The notes: generated by a model not told the origin, from the letters alone. 64,000 nt of DNA from JAJPGZ01 sp038229295 (GCA_038229295.1 JBBROO010000001.1:65343-129342); one strand, 5' to 3'; shown: positions 17,833-27,490, numbered from the stretch's first letter. Program-made: numbers and translations.

Positions 17833-18627
17833 ATGTCGGACAAGCCTGCGAAATTGAAAATCGCGAATCGCGAATTCACGTCGCGCCTGTTGTTAGGCAC
17901 AGGCAAGTTCGCTTCGAACGAATTGATGCGCGATGCGCTCGATGCGAGCGGGACAGAAATCGTGACGGTGGCGTTGCGCCGGGCCGATCTCTCGGGCAAA
18001 GGCGATCCGTTCGCGAACATTCTCGATTTTATCGACGCAAAGAAGTTTCTGTTGTTGCCGAACACGAGCGGCGCGCGGAACGCGGAAGAAGCGGTGCGAC
18101 TCGCGCGCATCGCCGCGGCGGCGGGATTGCCAATGTGGATCAAGCTCGAGATTCATCCCGATCCGCGCTACTTGCTGCCCGATCCGGTTGAGACTTTGGC
18201 GGCGGCGGAAATTTTGGTGAAGGAAGGATTCACGGTGTTGCCCTACATCAATGCCGATCCGGTTTTGGCGAAACGATTACAGGACGTCGGGACCGCTACG
18301 GTGATGCCGCTCGGTTCGCCCATCGGGAGTAATCGCGGAATCGAAACGCGGGCGCAGATCGAAATTATTATCGAACAGGCGACGGTGCCGGTGGTGGTGG
18401 ATGCAGGATTGGGCGCGCCGAGTCAGGCGGCGGAAGCGATGGAGATGGGCGCGGATGCGGTGCTGGTGAATACGGCGATCGCGATTGCGTCTGATTCCGT
18501 TCGCATGGCACAGGCGTTCAAGAAAGCGGTTGAGGCAGGTCGGGAAGCGCGGGTGATTGGATTGGCGGAAAGATCGACAATCGCTAACGCGACAAGTCCT
18601 TTGACCAGCTTTTTTTCCAAATCATGA
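17833..18627 (+). CDS. thiG: Thiazole synthase
   Basis: Forms the thiazole phosphate moiety of thiamine from deoxyxylulose phosphate, ThiS-thiocarboxylate and dehydroglycine. 264 residues from ATG 17833 (MSDKPAKLKIANREFTSRLLLGTGKF); ATG 17821 is an alternative. Family motifs: VTVALRR, the Schiff-base lysine in MWIKLEIHPDPRYLLPDP, LPYINADPVLAKRL, PLGSPIGSNRGI, VDAGLGAPSQAAEAMEMGADAVLVNTAIA. The gene diverges from the methyltransferase, their 5' ends separated by about 60 bases. The other thi genes are not nearby. The word at 18570-18579 is read ERSTIAN. Confidence 0.96.
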   Translation: MSDKPAKLKIANREFTSRLLLGTGKFASNELMRDALDASGTEIVTVALRRADLSGKGDPFANILDFIDAKKFLLLPNTSGARNAEEAVRLARIAAAAGLPMWIKLEIHPDPRYLLPDPVETLAAAEILVKEGFTVLPYINADPVLAKRLQDVGTATVMPLGSPIGSNRGIETRAQIEIIIEQATVPVVVDAGLGAPSQAAEAMEMGADAVLVNTAIAIASDSVRMAQAFKKAVEAGREARVIGLAERSTIANATSPLTSFFSKS

Positions 18628-18651
18628 GCAAAGTGTGATATTTTTCTGCTA

Positions 18652-18900
18652 ATGACTGCGACCGAGCTCCGAAACTTTTGGCACCGCGTTCCCTTTGTGC
18701 CCTTTGACGTGATTGTGCCTGGGAGAAAGAAATTGCACGTGCCGCACCCCGATTTCCTAACCGTTTCACCGAGCGGCAGGATCGCGCACGTCTGGACACG
18801 AGGGGACGATTATGCGGCGTTGGATGTTTTCCTCATCACTGTCTTGGAGAAAAATTCGAGGCAGCAAAACGGCGCACGGCGTGGAAGTAGGCGTGGCTAA
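18652..18900 (+). CDS. Small conserved protein (82 aa)
   Basis: Begins MTATELRNFWHRVPFVPFDVIVPGRKKLHVPHPDFLTVSPSGRIAHVW. The pattern of a 'PFxPF' segment, then a two-strand unit with HPDF and S-x-GR, is one I recognise from many short planctomycete/verrucomicrobial proteins of unknown function. No signal peptide or membrane segment. The last 20 residues are low-complexity and basic, and its stop overlaps a gene remnant on the other strand, so the natural C-terminus may have been altered. Confidence 0.65.
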   Translation: MTATELRNFWHRVPFVPFDVIVPGRKKLHVPHPDFLTVSPSGRIAHVWTRGDDYAALDVFLITVLEKNSRQQNGARRGSRRG

Positions 18901-18945
18901 CGAAGAACTTCGTCGTCGTTCGTCCACATGATGTGGTCCGGCGGG
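18897..18945 (-). pseudogene. C-terminal fragment of a GspG-like gene
   Basis: On the minus strand the bases read PPDHIMWTNDDEVLR and stop. This matches the C-terminus of the intact gene at 22061-22600 (GPDHVMWTADDEVLR and stop). Only about 16 codons remain. The two copies flank the Xre/GH25 segment, so this is either what is left of a paralogue or a footprint of an insertion or duplication. The DNA copies differ at roughly a quarter of positions by eye, so it is not a fresh duplication. Confidence 0.6.
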
Positions 18946-18957
18946 TCATGTTTGCAT

Positions 18958-18994
18958 CATAATCCGTAAAATCCGCGTCATCCGCGGTTAAAAC
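18958..18994. repeat. Short ATCCG dispersed repeat
   Basis: The stretch ATAATCCGTAAAATCCGCG followed by TCATCCGCGGTTAAAA belongs to the common intergenic repeat 'AATCCGTG-AATCCGCGTCATCCGCGGTTAAAA' seen in many environmental genomes. The rest of 18901-19059 shows no gene beyond the fragment at 18897-18945. Confidence 0.5.
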
Positions 18995-19059
18995 CTTACT
19001 TCTCAAAAATATCTGAGAGCCTGCATTTCAACCGCTTCACCATTTGCTCCAAGGTGAAT

Positions 19060-19326
19060 TCAGCGCCCGGCGGGGTTGCTGCGCTTCACAGTTCTCATTG
19101 CCTGCGCCAGCACTGCGCTAAGATCAATCTCCAGCGCATCCGCGATGCGAAGCAGGGTGTCGATGGTGGGAAGCCGCTCGCGTTTCTCCACGCGCATGAC
19201 CATTGTATGACTGAGGCCCGAGCGAGTAGCGACTTCATTGAGGGAAAGCTTTCGCCGAACGCGCGCTGCTTGAATCAGCTCAACCAGCCGGGCGATGATC
19301 TCTTCACGCCGCGAAGTCTTCGACAC
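19060..19326 (-). CDS. Xre-family helix-turn-helix regulator
   Basis: 88 residues, GTG start at 19326. HTH_3 fold: ARVRRKLSLNEVATRSGLSHTMVMRVEKRERLPTIDTLLRIADALEIDLSAVL. It probably represses itself: a 13-base palindrome lies directly upstream (separate entry). It diverges from the GH25 lysozyme gene. It resembles the free-standing antitoxin/phage-type regulators often found in acquired DNA; no toxin partner is visible. No repeated word is present from 18580 to 22462. Confidence 0.88.
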   Translation of the reverse strand: MSKTSRREEIIARLVELIQAARVRRKLSLNEVATRSGLSHTMVMRVEKRERLPTIDTLLRIADALEIDLSAVLAQAMRTVKRSNPAGR

Positions 19327-19339
19327 ATAAGATTCTTAT
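19327..19339. promoter_or_regulatory. Candidate Xre operator (ATAAGA-T-TCTTAT)
   Basis: A perfect 6-bp inverted repeat with a one-base centre abutting the xre start codon. Position and symmetry suit an autoregulatory operator. A TTGACA hexamer at 19352-19357 facing the GH25 gene could be the -35 of the divergent promoter. Function is inferred only from placement. Confidence 0.45.
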
Positions 19340-19492
19340 ATGATGAAGGGCTTGACAGTGGATGTGACCATAGGCACAATCCGCGCTGCATGAGCAGCAA
19401 ACCAAAACCGAATCATGTAGCAATTTGTAGCCCGATGTTATTTGCGCGTCTCGCGCCAAACTGGTTCTACTTAACGTTGTTCTAATTCGCCA

Positions 19493-22018
19493 ATGTTACG
19501 TTCAACTTCGTTGCGGTTAAACTTTCACGGAACGCCTTTTTCACTGCGCGGAATAACCGGCAAGCTTGTTTTAGGTTTTGTCCTGTTCGCAACTAATGCC
19601 GTAGTTTTTGCGCAAACAATCCAACACGGAATCGATGTTTCGGACTATCAGGGTAATATCAACTGGTCACAAGTGGCGGCTGGCAAAAAGTTTGCGTTTG
19701 TAAAAGCGACGAGCGGTCTCAACGGGAATCAATCCTATTTTGCGCAAAACATTCAAGCTGCTACGGCTGCTGGCATCAAGACGGGGGCTTATCATTTTGC
19801 ATATCCCAACTACACGACGGCAAACACCGGAACGGCGGAGGCTCAACATTTCCTAGCAGTCGCAAAACCTTACATTTCGACGGGATATTTGCGCCCCGCC
19901 TTGGATATGGAAGACGCCCCAGGACAGAACAGTTATCCGGGTCAACAATTAGGCAAAGGGCCACTTTCCCAATGGATAAGGGATTTTGCCAGCGAGGTGA
20001 AGCGACAGACCGGTGTGGATATAATGATCTATTCGCCGCGCGATTATGCTAGGCACTACTTTACTACCGATCTTAGCATGTATGCTTATTGGGTCCCGAC
20101 TAATGACGGCAATGAAGCGGATGCTCCGTATGACATGGGAATCTGGGGAAGTTGGGCGTTTAAGCAATATCGCTTTGGTACGGATTCAAACGGTAACATA
20201 ACGGCAACCTGCCCTGGTGTTTCTGGGGGCTGCGATCTCGATTCTTTCAACGGAGATCTGACCGCACTCAATAGCTACGTGATCGGAGGGGTTGTGAATC
20301 CTCCAACTATCACATCGGTCTCTCCGAGGGCGATCGGCCTTATCGCCGGCGATACTTTTCCGATCTCTTACACAATAAATGTTTCCGGTCCTCGTACCGT
20401 GATACTTGGCGCAAGCTTATATCCCGCAGGTCAAACGACGGGGCGAATGGATGACCCTGCGCACGATTCGAAAATAACGCTTCCTACGGGTCAGAGTATC
20501 CAGCAGCGTCAGTTCACAATTCCTGCCGGAACCGCTCAGGGAACTTATGACTTGGCCGTAGCGCTGTGGGATGACGTAAACAATAATAGCCAGATTGACG
20601 CGGGAGACCAGCAACTGACGCTTTACACGGTCGCAAACGCGGTATGGATTACACTAGGATGCAGTTACTCGCTAAGCTCCACGAGTCTTGACCTAACGTC
20701 GGGTGGCGCATCAAGTGAGGTCAATGTTGCAACTGGTTCAAGCTGCTCCTGGACTGCAACTCCGGATCAAAGTTGGATTTCGATTACGACAAACGGGTCA
20801 GGGACCGGGTCACTACAGGTGACCTTCAGCGTCACCGCGAATACGAGCTCCAGCGCTCGAACTGGCCACATCAATATAAACGGTCAAGCGTTTACAATCA
20901 CACAGGCGGCTGCGAGTTCGAATAGTCAAAATGTGACGGTATCAAATGTTCTTGTTTCTCCGCCTAGCAGTCGACCAGGATTTACGCCTACATTCTACGC
21001 AGATATAAACTCACCCGTAACTCAGAGTGTTTTGTTCGGGGCTAGCATCGTATTGTCGGGGACGAGCACTTTATACAACGATTCGGCACATGATAAAGCG
21101 GCTACGGTGTTCGCCGGCCAAACCCAGTATAATCGTTTGTTTACGATACCGACTAACGCACCAACGGGCACTTACGACGTAATCTTCGGCGTCTGGGCCG
21201 ACAACAACGGCAATGGACAGATCGACAACACGATTGATACGATGCTTGGATCCTTCACCGCCTATGGTGCACTAACCGTGCAGCCTCCTCTCGGCACAAT
21301 TCACACAACTCTGATGCCGCAGGGTGCAATAGATGCCGGAGCGCAATGGCGCGCTGATGGCGGCAACTGGTTAGGCAGTGGCTTCAACTTACAAGTCGCG
21401 GTGGGCAATCACATCATTAGCTTTCAACCCGTGTCGGGGCGGACTACACCTCCAGATCAGATTGTTTCCGTGCAGACGAACCAGACTACTCAAGTTACGG
21501 GAACGTATTTTAGTGTGACTAGCACCGTGTCTCAAAAAACCCACGGAACCGGCACCTTCAACATCACTTTGCCGCTCACCGGCAATCCCGGAATAGAATG
21601 CCGTAGCGGGGGAGCCGGAGGTGACCATCAGGTGGTCTTCACCTTCGCAAATTCTGTTAGTGTTGGCGGGCTAACGATCACGAGCAAAGATGGAACTGCG
21701 ACAGGCTCCCTAAGCGTGAGCAATCAGTTCGTTACCGTCAATCTCCACAGCGTTGCAAACGCTCAGATTATCGGAATTAGGCTCAATAACGTAAACGATG
21801 GCACAAATGCGGGGGATGTTTCGATATCGATGGCCGTCCTCGCCGGCGACACAAACGGCGACGGCGCCGTTAACTCGGGGGACATCAGTCAGACCAAATC
21901 CCAATCGGGTAACACCGTGACAAGTTCAAACTTCCGTGAAGATGTCACTACAGACGGTTCCATTAACAGCGGCGATATTTCTTTGGTAAAATCTAAGTCA
22001 GGCACAGCGCTGCCCTAA
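19493..22018 (+). CDS. Secreted GH25 lysozyme with BACON-type and dockerin-like modules
   Basis: 841 residues. An N-terminal hydrophobic segment (LVLGFVLFATNAVVFA) is followed by a glycoside hydrolase 25 domain (HGIDVSDYQGNINWSQV, FVKATSG, GAYHFAYP, catalytic acid region ALDMEDAP), which cleaves peptidoglycan. Then come a beta-sandwich region, a BACON-like domain (CSYSLSSTSLDLTSGG, SWISITTNGSGTGS), another beta-sandwich repeat of the first (both with YDSAHD-like and NNNGQID motifs), and a domain with LPLTGNPGIECRSGGAGGD. It ends in two dockerin-like calcium loops (GDTNGDGAVNSGDISQ and TTDGSINSGDISL). Base composition is visibly less GC-rich than neighbours and the repeated word is absent, suggesting acquisition. 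It may be a secreted weapon or wall-remodelling enzyme. Confidence 0.9.
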   Translation: MLRSTSLRLNFHGTPFSLRGITGKLVLGFVLFATNAVVFAQTIQHGIDVSDYQGNINWSQVAAGKKFAFVKATSGLNGNQSYFAQNIQAATAAGIKTGAYHFAYPNYTTANTGTAEAQHFLAVAKPYISTGYLRPALDMEDAPGQNSYPGQQLGKGPLSQWIRDFASEVKRQTGVDIMIYSPRDYARHYFTTDLSMYAYWVPTNDGNEADAPYDMGIWGSWAFKQYRFGTDSNGNITATCPGVSGGCDLDSFNGDLTALNSYVIGGVVNPPTITSVSPRAIGLIAGDTFPISYTINVSGPRTVILGASLYPAGQTTGRMDDPAHDSKITLPTGQSIQQRQFTIPAGTAQGTYDLAVALWDDVNNNSQIDAGDQQLTLYTVANAVWITLGCSYSLSSTSLDLTSGGASSEVNVATGSSCSWTATPDQSWISITTNGSGTGSLQVTFSVTANTSSSARTGHININGQAFTITQAAASSNSQNVTVSNVLVSPPSSRPGFTPTFYADINSPVTQSVLFGASIVLSGTSTLYNDSAHDKAATVFAGQTQYNRLFTIPTNAPTGTYDVIFGVWADNNGNGQIDNTIDTMLGSFTAYGALTVQPPLGTIHTTLMPQGAIDAGAQWRADGGNWLGSGFNLQVAVGNHIISFQPVSGRTTPPDQIVSVQTNQTTQVTGTYFSVTSTVSQKTHGTGTFNITLPLTGNPGIECRSGGAGGDHQVVFTFANSVSVGGLTITSKDGTATGSLSVSNQFVTVNLHSVANAQIIGIRLNNVNDGTNAGDVSISMAVLAGDTNGDGAVNSGDISQTKSQSGNTVTSSNFREDVTTDGSINSGDISLVKSKSGTALP

Positions 22019-22060
22019 TCGAAAGAAGTGCGACCCGAACGCTTTCGGGGACGCTACAGA

Positions 22061-22600
22061 TTAACGCAGCACTTCGTCGTCGGCTGTCCACATGACATGG
22101 TCCGGGCCGGCTGAACGCACTTCCATGACCGTGCCGGAGATTTGATGGAAGAAGACTGGTTGTTCCCAACGATCTATCAGCTCGCCTTTCGCATTCACTG
22201 GCGCGTCTGCGGGCAAGCATTTGAGACCGCGAGTATTCTTGCCGAGAAGCGCGCGCGTGATCTCAGCGTTTGTGCCGACGGGATTTTGTCGAAGCGCGAG
22301 GCGGTAATCGCGAATTCCTTGCTGGGCCTTTTGCAAAGCGACGTTTTTTTCGCCGGCCCGTTTTTGGGCGGGCAAACTCGCGGCCTCGAAATGTGGACGT
22401 TCGCCTGGAGATGTCTCGTTGGAACCGGCGGGTGTGTTTGAAACGTTAGGTGAAGGATTCGATGTCGATCTTGCGGACGAACTTTCGGAGATCGGTTCGT
22501 TAGGCACGGTCGCCGGCGGCGGTGAATGACTGAAACGCCACCAGCCGATCAAGAGAAAGGTCGCCGTGATCGAAATCACGACGAGCAGCGAACGCTTCAC
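22061..22600 (-). CDS. Membrane-anchored protein with type II secretion pseudopilin-like C-terminus
   Basis: 179 residues. One N-terminal membrane helix (LLVVISITATFLLIGWW), then a long Ser/Pro/Asn-rich linker. The C-terminal domain (LIDRWEQPVFFHQISGTVMEVRSAGPDHVMWTADD) resembles the end of GspG-type proteins (FFHxISGxxMEVRSAGPDxxMWTxDD). It lacks a classical prepilin cleavage site, so it is not a typical pilin. Its start overlaps the DUF1501 stop by four bases (ATGA), so it is the third gene of the operon. Word copy at 22463-22472. Confidence 0.8.
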   Translation of the reverse strand: MKRSLLVVISITATFLLIGWWRFSHSPPPATVPNEPISESSSARSTSNPSPNVSNTPAGSNETSPGERPHFEAASLPAQKRAGEKNVALQKAQQGIRDYRLALRQNPVGTNAEITRALLGKNTRGLKCLPADAPVNAKGELIDRWEQPVFFHQISGTVMEVRSAGPDHVMWTADDEVLR

Positions 22601-24009
22601 AACATGAAGCCAAGATCGGGCGTGGCGAAGCGGCTCAGGTTCGGAAAGACGGTTACCATGTCGGTGGAATTAACGCCGAACCATTTCGCGAGCGTGGCGG
22701 AATATTCATCGACCGAGGTGGTGGGAATCCAGCGGCCTTCATCGGTATCGTCCGGTCCATTGACGACGAGCGCGGGAACGCGTCCGTAAAGATCGCCGCC
22801 TTTGACCGCGCCGCCGAGAACGAGTTGATGATTTCCCCAACCGTGATCACTCCCGGCGCCGTTGTTGACCGGGAAGGTGCGGCCGAAATCGCTGGCGGTG
22901 AAGGTGGTGACTTGATTGGCCACGCCAAGATCGACAGTCGCTTGATAGAACGAGGCGAGGGCGTTGTTTAATTCGGTGAGAAGATTGGCGTGCGCAGTGA
23001 GCTGGTCGCCGTGCGTGTCGTATCCGCCGACCGCGCAGAAGTAAACCTGCCGGCTCATGCCGAGCGTGTTCCGCGCGGCGATCATCTTCGCGATCATCTT
23101 AAGTTGATCAGCGAGATAATTATTAGTCGGGAAAAATGTGCTGATGTTTACGCCGCTCAATGCGGTCGAGAGCAACGCCGCATTGTCGAGAGAGCGCCGC
23201 GTGATTTTGGCGAACTCGGCTTCGAACAAATTTTGATGGGGCAAGCTGAGCAAATTATCGAGCGCGGTCTTGGTGTTAGCACTCGAATAACCATTCAAAC
23301 TAGTGACGCCGTAAGGCGACATCTGATATTCGAAGACGGTGTTGCCGACTTGAAAGGTGTTCGTGCCGGCGAGCGAGATCGACATGGATATTTGCGCCGC
23401 GCCGTTGAGAGAAACAAGAAGGTCGGCCATGCGCCCGCCCCAGCCGGTGCGCGGCGGTTGATCGGGAACGCTCGTCTGCCACTGCACCGATTGATCGTTA
23501 TGCGAAAATAATTGCGGCGGTAACGCGGCGGTGTCGCTGAGATATTGCGCGCGCGTTACCGGCGCGACGAGGGTGCCAACGTTGGAAAGCAACGCCAGCT
23601 TTCCTTGCGCGAACAGACTTTGCAGACCGGGTAAGTTTGGCTGGCCCGCGACGGTCGGGGCGTCGACGAAACTCGGGTGTAGACCAAACTGACGTCCGTC
23701 GGAATACGTCGCGGGCGTGATCGGCAGCAGCGAAGTTATCGGAATGGCGAGCCCCTGACGCGCGGCCGCGTAGGCGTTGTAGTCAGTCAGGTCGCGCGGA
23801 ATGATGAGATTGTTGGCGTCGTTGCCGCCGTAAAGGAACAAGCAAACGAGCGCTTTGAAATCGCCCGCGGCGGCGGCGCCGAGGCTATTCGCGGTGGCCG
23901 CGCGAATGGCGCGCATGTTCCAAATGGTGGACGCGATCGAAGTAGTGCCGAGCGCGGCGCAGGCGCATTGCCGAATGAACTGACGGCGATTGGTGAAGGG
24001 AGTGTTCAT
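22597..24009 (-). CDS. DUF1501 family exported protein
   Basis: 470 residues with a twin-arginine-like leader (NRRQFIRQCACAALGTTSIAS). DUF1501 proteins have an alkaline-phosphatase/sulfatase-like fold and are almost always paired with DUF1800; function unproven. Visible motifs: VCLFLYGGNDANNLIIP, YFCAVGGYDTHGDQ, FTASDFGRTFPVNNGAGSDHGWGNHQLVLGGAVKGGDLYG. The start overlaps the end of the DUF1800 gene by four bases, indicating translational coupling. One word copy at 22927-22936. Confidence 0.93.
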   Translation of the reverse strand: MNTPFTNRRQFIRQCACAALGTTSIASTIWNMRAIRAATANSLGAAAAGDFKALVCLFLYGGNDANNLIIPRDLTDYNAYAAARQGLAIPITSLLPITPATYSDGRQFGLHPSFVDAPTVAGQPNLPGLQSLFAQGKLALLSNVGTLVAPVTRAQYLSDTAALPPQLFSHNDQSVQWQTSVPDQPPRTGWGGRMADLLVSLNGAAQISMSISLAGTNTFQVGNTVFEYQMSPYGVTSLNGYSSANTKTALDNLLSLPHQNLFEAEFAKITRRSLDNAALLSTALSGVNISTFFPTNNYLADQLKMIAKMIAARNTLGMSRQVYFCAVGGYDTHGDQLTAHANLLTELNNALASFYQATVDLGVANQVTTFTASDFGRTFPVNNGAGSDHGWGNHQLVLGGAVKGGDLYGRVPALVVNGPDDTDEGRWIPTTSVDEYSATLAKWFGVNSTDMVTVFPNLSRFATPDLGFML

Positions 24010-27000
24010 CGTTCGATACTAAATTGCGGTGACGCGATAATGAGATAGGTCGCAGCGCGGATGCGACTGAGCAGTCCGGGGTTTGGATCCGCTGCGTTTA
24101 CGCTGATGGCGGCGACGCGGTTAATAATCGAGGTGCGCATCGCGCTCGGCATTTGTCCACTCATCAGGCGCGTGTTGAGCATGTCGATCAAACTCGACGG
24201 CGTATTTCCAAGAGCGAGCTCCGAGGGTGTCCAGTTGAGCACCATTTCCGTCGGGCTCCCGTTTTGGTAAATCAAGCTGCGCAGGTAATTGACGCTCGTG
24301 ACAACGGTGGTGTCGGTGGTGATCTGAAACTCGGGCGCCACCAAACCCGCGGCCGCGATTGCGCCCGGTTGCACATAACTCGGTTCGAAAAAGTTGAAGA
24401 CCGTGGATGAGTCGAGCGGAAGTTGACCCAGCGAATCTTGTGGCCACGGAAAATAGTAAATGCCATTCGCCGCGGTAGCGTGAAACGCGCGGAGCAGACT
24501 CGCATATCGAATAACCGGCTCGCGTTCATGACCATAATTATTCGTGGTCGGCGCAATCTGATCGCGCGCTTCGTAGTCGAGCAGAATCGCGCGCACAACC
24601 GCCTTGAGGTCGCCGCGAATTCCCTGGCCGTTATCCTTGAACACTTTGGCGACACGATAAACATAGGCCGGACTCGGATTGCTCGTGACCAAACGTTGAA
24701 TGAGTTCGCGAGAGATGAATGGCCCGACGTTGGGATGATTAAAAATAATGTCGAGTGCATCTTTCAAATCCTGCGCCTGCGTTTGGCCGGCCGGCAGGAC
24801 GACATTGTCGAGCACGCGTTTTTGTCCGGTGTCATGGTGGTCCGAAAACGGCTGCATCGGCGCGCGGAAGTTTTGCGGATAAAAATCAAACTGCGAGTTG
24901 CCGGCGAATCCCCAGCCGGTAAAAACGTGCGCCATGCCCACAACAACATTCTGATCGTAGGTGCTGATCGGGCGGTTTTGGCTATCGAGCAGCAGCGTGC
25001 CGTCCGGGTTCAGTTTGTTTAGGCCGACGGTGAAAAGTTGCATCACCTCTCGCGCGTAATTTTCGTTAGGCGAGGTGCCGGTGGCAGGATTCGGCTTGTC
25101 GTTCAGGAGCATGTTCAGATACACGCCCATCACCGGGCTCAACGTCACGTCCTCGAGCAGTTGCCGGAAGTTCCCGAAAGCGTGATTGAGCAACAAGTCG
25201 TAGTAGCCGGACAATCCGAAGGGTGTGTTCGCCAAGTCGCCGTTTTGATCCGAGACAACAAATATTTCGCTCAGCGCGAATGCAACGCGCTGCCGCAATT
25301 GGTCCGGTGCGGTCACCGCCGCTTTCAACCACGCCTCTTCCGTTTGATCGACAGAGGTCATACCGGGATGTGCCGCTTCGTACGCATCAACGTACGGAAC
25401 GTGCAGCGTCACCGGCGCGGCAAATTGTTGATCGAGAAACGAGCTATAACCATCGCGCTGCACTTGCGCGATCGATTCCACGTCCGGACCAAATGTCGCC
25501 TGCGTTAGAAAACGCGCCGCCGCATTTGCATCCGCGTGATCATCCGTCCATGCCGGCGGATCGGGCGGTGGCGTGAAATTGCTCGTGCCTATAGAGAGAC
25601 CGAACTGGCCGCGAATTTCACCGCTCGGGTAATTCGAAGTGTGAATGTTTACATAAGTGCGTCCCGTCTTGATCGCGGTGACGATGTCGGCCACAGAGTT
25701 CGCGCCCACCGGCACAAATGTCCACAAGTAGGTTCCATCCGCTTGCGGCGTCGCCGCGTCGATATCGAACAGGATTCCGCCGCTTTGGCCGGGATCAGCC
25801 GGCCCGTGCACATGGGCACCAGTTACGGGCGCGCCGAGATTACTGTAGTTGACCGAGAGAATGGCAAAGGTTTCGTCCGAACTCAGGCGCAATGTCGATG
25901 TACCGGTGCCGTTGCTTGTCACGCCGGTCTGCGGAGTGAGGGACGCGAAATACAAAGTGGTTTGCCCCGCGGGCGCCGCCGGCGGCGTGTAAGGTGCGAG
26001 CGCGGGACCGGGCACTACCTGACTCGGCGCAGTTCCAGTTCCCGCATCTCCCGGTTTGAACCAACCAACCGCGAGATTATCGCCACCGCTGTAGTCACGT
26101 TGCAGCGCTTCGAAATAATATTTTTGTCCCGCGGTCAACGCCAGGATCGGCGATTTCTGATTCGCCTCCTTCGTCCACTGGCGCGAACCGGTATACGTCG
26201 AAACGTAGGCGCGCTTAACCAGATTCGCGGGCTGGTCGTCAGTCGAAAGCCACAACTCACTCTGGTCGTCACTCGCAATCCAGAAAGTGTAGTTTCCCGT
26301 CGTCGGCGGAACGATGTAACCGCGAATGCGCGTTCCATAAGCGTCTCCCCAGTTCTGCGGCTGCTCCAATGTCGCCAGCACACGCGATGTCGTTGGCGGA
26401 GTCGTCACCGGAATGTCGGTCACGCCCACGTAGTTGTTAGGCAAGTTCGCCCAGATTTCCTGCAACACGGAGTTCGCGCCTGCCTCCGCACCGATCGATA
26501 CCGTCGCGCTCGTTGGAGACGCAGTCGTGTAGCTGGCGCTCGCAGACAAAGTGGCCACGATCGTACGCGCCACGGTTGATGGCGCCGCGGTCGACTTCGC
26601 CGTGACGGTAATGTTCACCGTGTTCACCCCGAACGGCATCACGACCGTTCCGCTTAATGCATTATAATCCGTCCCCGGGACCGCACTCCCGCTCACCGTG
26701 TAATTGATCGTAATCGCGTCGAGTTTCCCACTTCGCGTGATCGTGAACGCGCCCGTGTCTCCACCCAAACGCGTCGCGTACGGATCGCTCGCTACGATGC
26801 TCACCGTGTCCGTCGCCGCTTGCAGCGCTCCCTGTAGCAGCGTGAGATCATCCGTCGCCCCGCCGCGGCTGTAGGCAAGATTTGGATTAAAGCCCGCGAT
26901 TCCTTCTTCCCAATCCGTCACGCCGTCGTTGTCTGAATCCTGATTGCTCACCGCCACGCGAAAATATTTCTGGTTCGCCAGCAACCCAAAAGTCGCCGTC

Positions 27001-27368
27001 ATCTCCAGTCCCGTGCCGACGAACGGCGTCCCGAGATCCTGCCAGCTCTTCATGTCGGCGCTGCTTTGAATCTGGAAACGTTGATTCGCGACCGAGTTCC
27101 AACTTAACGTCACCGTCGCGCTGCTGACACTGATGCGTGTCATCTTCACCACCGATCTCGCGTCGAACGGATTCGTTCCCGCCATGCTTTCCGCCAGATT
27201 CGTTTGACCGTCGCCGTCGGTGTCCGCGTTCGGGCTCAGACCCTGCGCCAGATAATATTGTTCCCACACATCGCTCTCGCCATTGCCGTTAAGATCGACA
27301 ATCGCATTTGCGCGATTCACCCCGAGCGCCAAAAGAGCCAGCAAACAAAAATGGATCGCACGTCGCAT
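24006..27368 (-). CDS. Large secreted DUF1800 protein with PA14-like and CHRD domains
   Basis: About 1120 residues. ATG at 27368 chosen because MRRAIHFCLLALLALGVNRANA is a signal peptide. Order: a calcium-binding thrombospondin-3-like strip (DLNGNGESDVWEQ, DTDGDGQTNLAE), a Calx-beta-like region, a PA14-like domain (RIRGYIVPPTTGNYTFWIASDDQSELWLSTDD), a CHRD-like domain (TGAHVHGPADPGQSGGILFDI, NIHTSNYPSGEIRGQ), and the C-terminal DUF1800 domain (AARFLTQATFGPDVESI, NYAREVMQLFTVGL, FISRELIQRLVTSNPSPAYV). It probably works with DUF1501 outside the membrane. The word occurs only at 27291-27300, near the N-terminus. Confidence 0.92.
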   Translation of the reverse strand: MRRAIHFCLLALLALGVNRANAIVDLNGNGESDVWEQYYLAQGLSPNADTDGDGQTNLAESMAGTNPFDARSVVKMTRISVSSATVTLSWNSVANQRFQIQSSADMKSWQDLGTPFVGTGLEMTATFGLLANQKYFRVAVSNQDSDNDGVTDWEEGIAGFNPNLAYSRGGATDDLTLLQGALQAATDTVSIVASDPYATRLGGDTGAFTITRSGKLDAITINYTVSGSAVPGTDYNALSGTVVMPFGVNTVNITVTAKSTAAPSTVARTIVATLSASASYTTASPTSATVSIGAEAGANSVLQEIWANLPNNYVGVTDIPVTTPPTTSRVLATLEQPQNWGDAYGTRIRGYIVPPTTGNYTFWIASDDQSELWLSTDDQPANLVKRAYVSTYTGSRQWTKEANQKSPILALTAGQKYYFEALQRDYSGGDNLAVGWFKPGDAGTGTAPSQVVPGPALAPYTPPAAPAGQTTLYFASLTPQTGVTSNGTGTSTLRLSSDETFAILSVNYSNLGAPVTGAHVHGPADPGQSGGILFDIDAATPQADGTYLWTFVPVGANSVADIVTAIKTGRTYVNIHTSNYPSGEIRGQFGLSIGTSNFTPPPDPPAWTDDHADANAAARFLTQATFGPDVESIAQVQRDGYSSFLDQQFAAPVTLHVPYVDAYEAAHPGMTSVDQTEEAWLKAAVTAPDQLRQRVAFALSEIFVVSDQNGDLANTPFGLSGYYDLLLNHAFGNFRQLLEDVTLSPVMGVYLNMLLNDKPNPATGTSPNENYAREVMQLFTVGLNKLNPDGTLLLDSQNRPISTYDQNVVVGMAHVFTGWGFAGNSQFDFYPQNFRAPMQPFSDHHDTGQKRVLDNVVLPAGQTQAQDLKDALDIIFNHPNVGPFISRELIQRLVTSNPSPAYVYRVAKVFKDNGQGIRGDLKAVVRAILLDYEARDQIAPTTNNYGHEREPVIRYASLLRAFHATAANGIYYFPWPQDSLGQLPLDSSTVFNFFEPSYVQPGAIAAAGLVAPEFQITTDTTVVTSVNYLRSLIYQNGSPTEMVLNWTPSELALGNTPSSLIDMLNTRLMSGQMPSAMRTSIINRVAAISVNAADPNPGLLSRIRAATYLIIASPQFSIER

Positions 27369-27490
27369 GACTTCGCCCGAAAGAATGAACCCGCTTCGTC
27401 TCCCCATGTTGTGATTTGTTTCGGCGCGTTGGCAGGGAGAAGACAGCCGCAGCGACCTCTCAATTGGCAGCGAAATTCATACCACGCGCG

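Noticed and set aside
25536..26579. 347-codon open frame opposite DUF1800
   Set aside because: Arg-rich composition, antisense to a clear multi-domain protein; a high-GC shadow frame.
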